Origin: Nymphaea colorata
Lineage: Eukaryota; Streptophyta; Magnoliopsida; Nymphaeales; Nymphaeaceae
Assembly: GCF_008831285.2 (NCBI RefSeq)
Contig: NC_045143.1
Coordinates: 9,001,503-9,061,502 of the forward strand
Direction of reading: 5' to 3'
Length of the DNA stretch: 60,000 nucleotides
The notes beneath the pieces were generated by a model. The model did no database searches. It was not told the DNA's origin and saw nothing but the letters and a program-made list of their open reading frames with translations. The translations under genes and the position numbers were made by a program. Of the stretch, positions 1 through 12,000 are shown in pieces (within the stretch, counting starts at the first letter, position 1; each line of letters begins with the position of its first letter).

Positions 1-23
1 TGTATGTGCGAGTGCAGTTGCAG

Positions 24-3000
24 TCTTAGCTTGACAAGATCATTTGAAAGAGCAGCTGCAAGTAAAGCACGATCTGTGATAATATTGCCCGCCAGAGGTA
101 ATCGGTAAGATTTTATCTTGGATCACATTTCAGTTTTGTTTATCCCCTTCTCTCCTTGTTCTTCTTTTCCCTTCTTCTATTCTCATGCTTTTAGACACAC
201 TTATGACTGCATCACACATGGGTGTGCATACAGGTGCAGAAACAGGAGCGTTTTCAAAATTTGGTTAATACTCTAGTTTTACCATGTTAAAGCTGTTTGA
301 GATCGGTTTATGGCATATCTAGGTCAGCTCATAAGGTTTCAAACTGATTTCTTGACATTTTATGGTCATTCTAGATGAAGTAACTATTGGTTCATAAAGT
401 TTTTCAATTGGTTTATTAATACCTTGACCAATTTGAACGATTTTAACCCATTTTATGGAGTTACTGCCAGTTTGGCAACAAATGGATCAGTCCATGAGGG
501 TTCAGAACTGATTTCACGTCTTACTGATTCGATTGATAAGGTATTGGCCCAATTTCAAGGGTTCTATGACCATTAATGATGTTTTAAGATAGGTTTCATA
601 TTGTTTTAGTCTGGTTCATATGGTTTCAAATGTTGTAGAGGTTTTAGAACTGGATCTTGAGCTCTACATGCCATTGTTTTCTACAAAACAAATTTTCCAA
701 TTTTTTCCATCTGATCATCATTTTGAGTAGGTTATACATTGATTGTGCAATTTGCTAAAATCATTATTGTGGAACAGGTTTGTGAGAAAGAGAAAAAAAT
801 CAGTTTCCATTAGCCCTAATCTCATGTTAATATGGGATTAGGGTTGGCAACCAAAAATGACATAAAAAGTCCACAAAACAAATCATAAATATTAAAGAGA
901 GCTACACGACCTATAAATATTTACTAAAAGCCCCTTCATGATATGATAATGACTTTCAACACCCTCTCTCATGTTGGAGCACAGATGTCCTTCATGCTCT
1001 GCTAGTTATAACATCTTGTGAAATCAACTATAGAGAGAAGCTTAGTTAGTGCATCGGCTACTTGATCTTCAGATGACACATGCACAATCGATGTGACTCT
1101 TGTTTGAACCATATCTTGAATGTAATGACAATCAACTTCTATATACTTGACCCTCATGAAAAACATTATTGTTGGTAATATAGGTAACCATGTTATTGTC
1201 ACATCTCATCTTCATGTGTAATTTTACCTGAACCCTTAAGGCTTAAGCTGATAAGCATAAATTTCACCCAAGTCATCTCAGCCTCATGGCTCTATACTCA
1301 GATTCTGTGATAGGTTTGACTACAAGGCCTTGCTTTTTGCTTCTTCACAACATTAAATTCCCACCAACAAATACACAAAAGCTGACAAGAGACTTTCTAT
1401 CATCAACTGGTTCTGCATAGCATTTGTGTAAGCTTCAATATCTGGCAATACCTTTTTTGGAATAGCATCCTCTATTAGGGGAGGACTTTAGATATCTGAG
1501 GACTGTCAATCTATCATGGCTATATCCTGAAGGATTTTCTTTGGCTTATCCATAAATTAGCTAAATTTCCCCACTGCTAGGAATATATGGCCTGGTCACA
1601 GTCACACAGAGGAGTTTCCATTCAAAGATTATACGACTTGCTATCCACAAGATCAGACTGATCATCATGTAAATGCATTTTAGGATTCATAAGGACAGTA
1701 GCTAGTTTAGCACCCAACTTGCCAGTCTCCTGCAACAAGTTAAGCACATACTTCGTTTGAGAGAAAATGACACCTTCTTTATTTTTGGCTACTTCGATTC
1801 CCAAGAAGTATTTGAGATGACCAAGGTCTTTTATGACAAAATGCTTCTACAAATGCTTCTTTGTATCTAAAATTTCTTGTTCATTGTCACTAGCCAAAAC
1901 GATAACATCCACATAAACCACCATCACCATTATCCCTTTGAAACCTCTGTTTATAAATAACAAGTGATCTGAAGGAGATCTTTGAAAGCCAAACTTTGAC
2001 ACCACCTCAAATAGTTTATGAAACCAAGTTCATGGCTTTGCTTTAGGCTATAAATAACTTTTTTTCAATATACATGCCTTCCCACACTGCCCCTGTTTCT
2101 CAAATTCAGGTTGCTGATGTATATATACAGTCTCTAATAAGTCACCATATAAGAATGCATTCTTAACATTAAGTTGAGACATGCTCCATCTAAAATTCTC
2201 TGCCATGGATATAATAAGTCTGATGGTGCCAAGATGGGCAACAAGAGAAAATGTCTCAAAAAAGTCTACCTTATAAGTCTGAGTGTATCTCTTGGCCACC
2301 AAATGCACCTTATATCTCTCTGCTGAGCCATCTAAGTGATACTTGACCATGAATGCTTACTTTGAGCCAACAATTTCACTGTTAGGAGGAGAATCTACAA
2401 GGTCTCACATGCCCCGAGATATTAAAACATCAACCTCTTCTTGCATAGCCTGCCTCCATTTGGAATCTGAAAGGGCCTGTTGGTGACTAATAAGAATAGT
2501 GTCTGTAGACATAACCCAAGTAAAGTGTCACATGTTCTTTCAAGTCTATCTGTGGATACAAACTAGGAGGTAGGATGTAAAGTTCCCTAGTGCCAATCTT
2601 TCCTAAGTGCAACAGGAAAATCGTCCTCTGGTTCAGGATGGTCTACAGTATTATCAAGATCAATAGTAGTATCATTAGTATTTTCAGATGTACTTACCTC
2701 ATGAGAAGAGTCGAGGGAGGGCCATGAGAAGATGTTTGTTTCCGAGTATGCACCAATGAAAGATCACGAAACTGAGCATGTGACTCTTCAGGAGATTGGT
2801 TAGGATTACAAGGAAGGGACTTTAATGGAAATGGAGAAATGGGTAATGGAGAAGGGGTCGACACTTGACACCTCAGACTTCTCAGTACTTTCCGGATGAT
2901 GGAAGTAAGGATTTGATTCAAAGAAGGTAACGCCCACACTGATAATATATCTGTTAAATACTTCTAGGAGTCGGTTAGAGTCTTTCTGAAATATTAGAAA

Positions 3001-6000
3001 GTTGAAATGTGTCTGTTAGTGGACTGGAAATGTAATTTGGTTACTGCCACCCTAATCTCTTTTTAATCTGAGATTAGGGTTACGTGAATAACAATTAGAA
3101 AGTTTTCTCTCTCTCTCTCTGATCGCAACAATATCTATGGGATCAAAGCATCTGTATCCTTTTTTATCTATAGGGTATCCCAGGAAAATACATTTGACTG
3201 CTTGAGTAGATAATTTGTCTATGTTAGGGCCAATGATATGAACAAAACAAACACATCTTAACACTTTTGAAGTTAGGTAAAACAACTGAATAGGAATTTT
3301 ATCAATGGATGAAGAAGGCATCTTGTTAATGGGTAACAAACTATGTGAATGGCATCTCCTCAAAATGATGAACACATATTGGTTTGAAGTGTAGCCACAA
3401 ATATTGTGATATGTTTGAAAATATTGTGACATCTACAAAAAAAAAAGAAACCAAAAAAAGGGTAAATATCACTACATTTTCAAAAGAACACCAAAAAATA
3501 TTTATCGCATTTTTATCATGATAAAATCATAATAAAATCATGATAAAAATGTGATTTTTTCGTCTCCATATAATCATTAATCCTGCACTCAAACGGAGCA
3601 GTCTTGGTATTTGTTTATAAGAAATTAAAAGTTTAAACTGCACATGCTCCATTTCTTTTTGAAAGGGTAGTCTATGTTAAAAAAAAGGTTTTAAAAGGGC
3701 AATTTTGAAGTTGTTTGTTCTTTTTAATTGTAAAAAGGGAAAACTAAAAACGAGATTAGGGCTTTTAAGCCCTCTTTTCCCTCCAGCGATTTGTTTTGGA
3801 CCTTCTGCTCTTTGGGGAGAAGTTGGAGATGTGGGAGAAGGGAGAAGGCCACCTACAGTAAGTTTTAATTTTTTTTCTAGCTTTTTTTTATTTAATTTTC
3901 TTTAGAGATTACATTTCACGCCCAAAGTTTTGTTTTGTCTTTTAAGGTTTTAATGTTGGAGCAGTTTACTTTACACATAGTTCTAGAATGTAGACTTCAA
4001 GTTCTGTTGTTTTTGTTTTTCAGGTTCTATTTATAATCATTGAGCCTCATCATTTCTAGGTGTGGTGTGTGAATTTTTTCAAGTTCATGTTGTGTTTTTT
4101 CTTTTACGTCTACTTCAGTTCATGTTCTGCATCTTACACCTACTTGAGTTCATGTTCTGTTTTTTTTTTCCAAGTTCTATTTTAAACAGTTGATATTGAT
4201 AAGTTCCTAATAGGATAGAAAAGGTTTAATGGATGATTTGGAAAACAGCTAATTAATTAAAGTTGAAAGTACTAAATTTTTCATGGAATTATGATTGTTA
4301 AATGTTAATTTTAGATTTTCGGTTAACTTTATGATTATAACATTATTTTATTTCAAAACATCAGAAAGAATTGTTTTCATAAGTTTGTCATCCTAGTTGG
4401 ACATGTTTTATGTCTCCTCCTTATTTTTTTGTGTATATTATTTTTTCATAATTCTATTTTTTTAAAAATTTCTGAGATTTTCCCAAAATTTTTCTGAGAA
4501 AAATAGCTTCACCGAAAAATACCCAAGAAAAACCTAGCTGATAGTTTCCTGATAACAAAAGGATATGCCTATGCATACGTTCTGTAACCCCATTTTATTA
4601 GGAAGTATGGGTACATGAATGTTGAGGGCATATACTATGATCTTTGTAGGGTTGCAAAAGTTGAGTTGATTTAAACTCGAGGGCATTATCAGTGTGAACA
4701 TACTTAAAAAGGAAACCGAACTGAGTTTTTATTTCAACCACAAAAAATTTGATACTTCAGGCATTACCTTTGTAACATTTCCCCCAAATCTGATTGCAGA
4801 AAATATGTAGAATGAACATTTGTATTTAATTTATGAAAGTGCTATATCGCCCTGTGTCTTAGTTTTATGCATATTATGGATAAAATGAGGAAAAAAACAA
4901 AAACTTTTCCATGCATATGTGTCTACTGTACTCAATTTTGTCCTAGGAACCGCACGAACCCTGTGCCCAGTATTTCCTTTGATTGGTTATATTAGAGTTT
5001 CTGCCGTGTTCTGTACCTTCCCTGGATGACAACTCTTGTTTCTGGGTCTATGCTTTTCAATTTTATGGAAACACGTTCAACCAGAACTATTGTGTGGAAA
5101 ATTACTGAAATCCGAAGCTATGAAGAAGAATTCTAACTTCTTCTTTTACTAATTTGGTCTAGCTGGTTGGCAGGTATGAAGTTGATGCAGATGCATTTCT
5201 CATGGTCTTGGCTCTCCAACCCCTTTCAAGCATATCATCTATCCCAATCATAGTAGAGGTACAATCCCTTGCCTACCATTTGAAATTGAACACATGATCA
5301 AGAGATGTATTTTGAGGAAGTGCAATTTTGGCCATTTTCTTGTGTATGCTTGCCTTAAAATTACATTTACTTGGAGAGAATGTGTGAGGAATGTTTCTGC
5401 AGATGTGCTTGGGTAACTATAAATTCACCATTGTCTCCCTTCCTCAAAACCTTTTGAAATTATAAGTTGACCTTACACTAAAATTAAATCAGTAAGGTTC
5501 ACAATTTCAAATGACCACAACCTTTATCATTTTGAGAATGTAGGAGTTGGCTTTTGGTAAAATTTTTACCTTTCAATAAGATCATTAAATTTCCCATGGA
5601 AACTTTGCTCAGAACATCATTTAGATCTGATCTGACTTTTTGAATAAAAATTGATCACTGACTTTGTAAGTTATTGCCTCGTCAATTAGCCGACCCGATT
5701 GATGCATGCACATCTTTGTCTTCTTCCTCCTTTACTGACCAATATTATGCAATGTCACTAACAAATCAAACCTGGACATCCATGCCTATCCACATATTAT
5801 CAAAATCTAAAAAAAAATTATTCCACGGGCACAAAGCTGCATTATATTCGATTTATGTTAGGGTAAAACTATATACAAGAAACAAGTTTAACATTACCTC
5901 TATCTGTAACATATTTTACCCAAATAATATGTGAATGTAGGTCTGGATCAGATTTGACCTCAAATCCAAATCCAAGCATGTCAAATCTTAACAGCCGGCC

Positions 6001-9000
6001 TCAAGTTGTAGATGGCTTTTAACCATGCTCAACTTGTCATTTAAATAGCATAAACTCTATCTTGTCAATCCCTTTGTGAACAATTCAATAACTTGATCTT
6101 CATTTAAAAAATATTGCAGTTTTATCTCTTTATCTTTAACCTTCTGCTTAATTAAATGTTGCCCTATCCTGATGAGTTTTGAGTGACTATCATGAATAAG
6201 ATTAACATAGTTGATCATGGTGCTTTGATCGTTGCACAATAACAATAATCTAGAAGCCACCTCTCCTAATTTTTTCGATAAATGTCCAATCCATGTGACT
6301 ACAGCAGTGGCCACAGCCATAGATCTGTATTTGGCTTCTGTACTCGACCTTGCAATGGCCTTTTGCTTCCTTCTGTTCTAAGATACAAGATCTTCATTAA
6401 GGAACACAAAATACCCCAGAATGATCTCCTTTATTTTGGGTCTCCTGTCAAGTTTACATCAGCATATGTGATCAAAGAAGTCCATCCCAACTCTCCCTTT
6501 CAGGTATTAGAGAATTCTTTCACTGCTTCAATATGTCCAATTTTTTGTTCAAGTTTGAACTGTGATACTTGATTAACAAAACTGACAACGTTTGGTCTAG
6601 TGAAGGTAAAATATTGAAGCATCCCCATTCTACTGCAATATCTGGTCATATCTTATATCTGGTTGGATCTTCATATAATATTCCATCTTGAGAGCTCAAC
6701 TTGCTCAGGGTGTATATGAGTTTGTAATGTTTCGTGCCTCCCTTACATACTAAGTTTATATTTGTGTTGGGTTAAAATTAGTACTCCATCTTTATTATCA
6801 ACTTAAACCCCGATAAAGTATCTCAAGCCTCCTATCTTGGATTTGCTTGTTGGAATTTCCAGGAGTTATTATGTCATCAGCATATATAAGCCACAAGATG
6901 ACTATATAAGAATCTCCATAATAAATAACGAGTGATCTATAGAAGACCTGTAGAACCAGAGCTACGGAATTTTGAGCGAGAAGCTTTCAGACCATGAGCT
7001 TGAGCCTTGCTTTCATCCATCTATGGACACATTCCTTAAGATCACCCTCTATATGTCCAGGTTCTTATTCTATCCACCTATCCTTTTAAGTATTTACATA
7101 CAAAAATATTTTTGACATCTAGTCATCCATAATGGTTAAGCCAAAAATAAGTAGCGCAAATGGTGCCTTTTTTAACAATTAGACTAAGTGTTTCATCATA
7201 ATCTTGTCCATTCCCCTGAGTGAATCCTCATGCCAAGTCTAGTTTTGTATATCTCAATGCTCCCATTATGTTTTATTCTGAACACTCATTTTGAGCCTAC
7301 AGCATTTTTCCCTCTCATTTGAGAAACTCCTCATGTCTGCCACCCATGAAATGCTTCCATTTCTTCATTTGTTGTCTCCATCCATTTTTGAAACTTGATG
7401 GTTTGATGATAGGCAATGGGTTCCTGTTGTTTTTGAGCCTAAGACAAAAATATTTGGAAATTTAAAGAAAAGTTCACAACTAACCCATCTTTGAATAAGA
7501 TGTTGAATTCTGTCTGACTTTCTCACTCAAGGTTGACTCTGGCCAATTCCATCAGTAATGGAAGATGGATGCCTTTCTCTCCTGATTTAAACCTATCCTG
7601 AAAATTTGTTAAAACTTCTTATGATAGCAAATCTTTTTCTTCTGATTCAGATGGATTTTCATTGTCATGAAAAATCTGATGTGGATGATTTTTCCTTTTA
7701 CAACCTCTTGATGATTCACATGAATGCTAGCAGCAAATTTTGCGCTTTCCATGGATGATAAAACTCATCATTTTGACCTTTTAAAATTTTCTTCATTGAA
7801 AACAATGTCTTTGGAGATCTTGATATGCTTGGTAATTGGATCATACCAATGGTATCGTTTGTAATCATTAGCATACTCACATGCATTTACAAGCTTTATC
7901 CTGAAATTTGTTTCTTAAAGATTTCCCAACATGTATGTTGATAGATCGTATGTTTCGGGTCCGGATCCATACCCGACCCGCCTTGTAGCCCGTTTTGGGC
8001 ACTACTTAAGTCATGTAACCCTAATCCTTATGTGTTAATGATAATCTAAGGAGAGAGAGAGTCTGGTTGCTAGTGGGCACCAACTCCTCATTCGTGGTTT
8101 TTTCTCCCTCGTGTTGAGGGTTTTCCACGTTACATCGTGATCGTTGTTTCTCTTCCTCTTCTTGTTCGTATTTCTACATGGTATCAGAGACGTGAAGTTC
8201 CGGCGTTACTGGTTGGTCCTTTGTCTTTTGCCCGTGTTGGAGGAGGATTCGCCCGACACTATTCATCGCCAGGCACTGTTCATCGACTCGCCCAGGTACT
8301 GTTCATCGACTCGCCCAGCACTGTTCATCGTCTCGCCCGACACTGTTCATCGCCCGTGCCCGAGCTTCGTCCGTCGCACCCGACGCCTCCACCCAGCGAC
8401 GACCGGCCCAGCGACGCCCTGATCAGCGCCGCTCAGGTTCCGGCCGCCTCCGCCCAGCGACGACCTGCCCAGCGGCGTCCCTCTCTTCCGCTTTCTGTCA
8501 CCCGACGCATCGCCCAGCGCCGCCCGTTTTCCGGCGATCTAGCGCCGCCCCCTGTCTCCGCCTGGTTCTGCAACCCACCCAGCGCCGCTCTGCCTCTTCC
8601 TCCGCCTGGTTCTGACTACCCGCCCAGCGCCGCTCTCTTGCTGTCTCTACCGCCGGTGAGGTTTCGCCGTTCTCCGATTTTTTGTGCTGTATTGTGCTGC
8701 TGCTTCCTGCCTCCCTTGTTGCCAACCGGACATCGCCCGTTGCTAGACTGGTCTGTGATTATGGCGGCTTCTTCCTCGTCAACCGTCAACACAAATCAAA
8801 CTGAAATCGGGGCTTTTAGAGCTGAGAATGTTCCCATGCAGGTCATCACTCTTCGCCTCACAAAGGAGAACTATTTCTCGTGGTCGCCTGCTATGACTAT
8901 GGGGATTGCTGGCCGTGGTCGGATGGCCTATATCGATGGGAGCAACCCCGAACCAGCAAGAACAAGTGGTGTGTGGCATACTTGGTTTCTTGAGGATAAT

Positions 9001-12000
9001 CAAGTGAAAACTTGGATTGTCAATTCTGTCTCCGCCGATATTCAGCCCCTTATCCTTCGGAAGAAGACTGCTAGAGACATGTGGGTGGTCCTCGAGCAAA
9101 TGTATGGCCAAAAGAAAACGGCAATTCGTACTTACCAAGTAATGAAGACAGTGTATGGCATTCGACAAGGGAACTCTTCTGTTGCAGAGTACTATGGGGC
9201 TTTGAAAGCCAAGTGGGAAGAGCTTGACTATCATTCTGATATTCCTTGGCATTGTCCCCATGATCAGGCACTTTATGTTGCTCATGAATGGGAAAACAGG
9301 GTGTTCCTCTTTTTAGCATGTTTAAATGATGAGTTTGAAGGTGTTAGAAGCCAGATTCTGAATTCAGGAGAGGTGTCCAGTATTGAAGATGTGTACTCCT
9401 GTGTTGAAGCGGAAGAACAGAGAAGGCTTGTTACAAAGGAAGGGAAGAGGGAACTTGTGCCCTATCACGAGAGATCCGCTCTTGTGAGTCGTGGTCCTGG
9501 CGGCCCGTCTAGATCCCTTCGCCGGTGCACTCACTGCAAGAAGACAGGTCACACTGTGGATTATTGCTGGGATCTTCATCCAGAGAAGAAGGGAAACAAA
9601 GGGAGGTCTTCTATTGGGAGGACGCCTGTGTCTGAGGTGCAAACATCCAGTGGAGAAAAAGTCTCCATTTCTGCTGACCAGCTTCGTGAACTAAGGGCTT
9701 ATTTGGGCAGGATCGATGTCAACAAGATTGAGACCTCACAGGAAACTACAGCTAATCATGCTCTTGCAGTTATTGGCAATAAAGGTAACTCTTCTGTGGG
9801 GGAATGGATTGTCGATAGTGGTGCTACTCATCACATGACAGGTAACCCAAAATTGTTTCATGAGTATAAGTTGTCCTCGGGAAAGGAACGTGTTTCTCTT
9901 GCAGATGGTTCCTCTACCTCTGTGGCAGGCGAAGACACTCTGTCCTTGTTGGACAAATTTCATGTGCAGGGCGCTTTACATGTTCCCCAGTTTCCTTTAA
10001 ATCTCTTGTCAGTTAGTAGACTTACTAAAGAATTGAATTGTGAACTTATATTCTCTGCCGATCGCTGTGTTTTGCAGGACTTGGTGACAGGGAAGAGGAT
10101 TGGGATTGGTTTAGCTTCTGATAGATTATATCGTCTTCCCATACGTGTGGCTACTGCTCTGTTGACAGCGATCCGCAAGACAGATAAGAGAAGATAAGAT
10201 TGTCTTCAGTCTTTTATGTACTGACATGAACGTTTTGGGCATTTACCTTTTGGGATTTTGAAACATTTGTTTCCAGACTTGTGTTCCTCCTTTGATTTGT
10301 CTTCCATTTCTTGTGATGTTTGTCAGTTTGCCAAACATGTGAGGGCTTCGTACCCTCTTTCTACTAGTTGTGTTAATGAAGTTTTTTCCCTGATTCACTC
10401 TGATGTATAGGGACCTTCGGGAATTCATACCCGTCAAGGTTTCCAGTATTTTATCACTTTCATTGATGATTTCTCTCGTGCTACATTTGTGTACTTGTTA
10501 AAAGACCGCAGTGAGGTTCCTCGTATCATCGAGACATTCATTCTTCTTGTTCATACCCAATATGGTGCGAATGTTAAAACTTTCCGGTCCGATAATGCCC
10601 GTGAATACATGTGTCAGCCTGTTGAGGAGTTTCTTAGACAACGGGTGATTGTTCATGAGACATCTTGTAGTTACACCCCCCCTCAAAATGGGGTAGCTGA
10701 AAGAAAAAATCGTCAACTTCTTAATGTGACCAGGGCTCTTTTGTTTCAGAGAAATCTTCCTAAACACTATTGGGGTGATGCAGTTCTTACTAGTGTCTAT
10801 CTTATTAACCGCATGCCCAGTCGTGTTTTGAATGGTAGGACTCCCCACTCGTTGCTTCCTGGCAGTCGTCCACTATTCCCTCTTCCTCCTCGTGTTTTTG
10901 GTTGTGTATGTTTTATCCATGATCACTGTCCAAATGTCAAGAAACTTGATCCTAGGTCTATCAAAGGTGTCTTTGTTGGATACTCTCCTACGCATAAAAG
11001 ATACAAATGTATTGATCCTATTACTGGTCGAGTTTATGTTACGAGAGATGTTACCTTCTTGGAACATGCCCCTTACTTTGGTGAGAATCCTCTTCAGGGG
11101 GAGCAGTCTGTGGGCAGGGAAGAGTATTCTCAGAGACAGGAACTTCAGTTTATAGATTTTTTGGACTACAAGAAAGCAGAATCGCTTACTACTGTTGATG
11201 TGCCTGAGAAGGAGGAAAGGTGTGACACTAGCATTGAGAAGGAAGGCCCTCAGTTGTTTGGACAGTTCTACTCTAGACGAGGTACTCGGACAGAGATAAT
11301 GACGTGTGATGCTAGATCTACTTCCAATCCCAATGCCACTCCTTCCCTGGATGAACCAAGTCCTACCGTGGAGACCGTGGAGACTCATGATGAGGTTGAA
11401 AAGAAGAATGAAGATCTTCCCATTGCCCTGAGAAAGGGTGTCAGGTCATGTACTCAACACCCCATTGGTAATTTTGTTTCTTATTCCAGACTTGGAAAAG
11501 ATTACAAGTGTTTTGTTTCTACTCTTTCTTTGGCTGTGATCTCCAGGACTTATGCTGAAGCTCAAAGTGACTCCAAGTGGGCTGATGCAATGAAAGAAGA
11601 AATAGATGCCCTGAGAAGAAATATGACATGGGAAGTGGTGAAGATTCCTGAAGCCGCTCACTTAGTTGGATCCAAATGGGTGTATACCATCAAGTACAAA
11701 CCAGATGGGAGTGTTGAAAGATATAAAGCTCGACTTGTGGCCAAGGGATTTAGCCAGAAATATGGAATTGATTACTTGGAAACCTTTGCTCCTGTTGCGA
11801 AAATGAAGACTGTGAGGGTGGTTATATCCCTAGCTGTGATGAATGAGTGGAAGATGTATCAACTGGATGTTAAGAATGCATTCCTCAATGGTGACTTCGA
11901 AGAAGAAGTATATATGCATATGCCTCCAAGATATGAAGAACCAGAAAAATGTTGTAAGCTGAAAAAGGCCTTATATGGCCTTAAGCAATCACCCAGAGCG

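Larger units (their letters stand above)
762..4880 (-). mobile_element. Decayed Ty1/Copia retrotransposon, antisense in intron 1
   Basis: Read on the minus strand, broken pieces of one Copia pol occur in the expected order. Integrase core is at about 4870-4555 (HTDNALEF, then NGVTER with stops before it). Integrase C-terminal part is at 3432-3140 (CIFLGY, GYRCFDP). [10 protein letters not shown] is near 2935. Reverse transcriptase N-terminal half is at 2350-2048 ([11 protein letters not shown]). The RT active-site region is near 1904-1915, where the usual YVDD reads YVDV. RT C-terminal part is at 1804-1622, and the RNase H tail is at 1202-1002. A purine-rich stretch next to CCCTCTCTC at 961 followed by a TGTTGAAAG start suggests the 3' LTR ends at 961 on the plus strand; its other edge is uncertain. 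Frameshifts, stops and two later insertions make it inactive. No 5' LTR or gag was found. Confidence 0.8.

Noticed and set aside
8137-8760. N-terminal 208-codon extension of Copia gag
   Set aside because: The open frame runs through the LTR and GC-rich repeated leader, begins with GTG, and has only proline/arginine-rich compositional sequence; ATG 8761 is the natural gag start.
8779-9285. 168-codon ORF on the minus strand
   Set aside because: It is a shadow of Copia gag coding on the plus strand.
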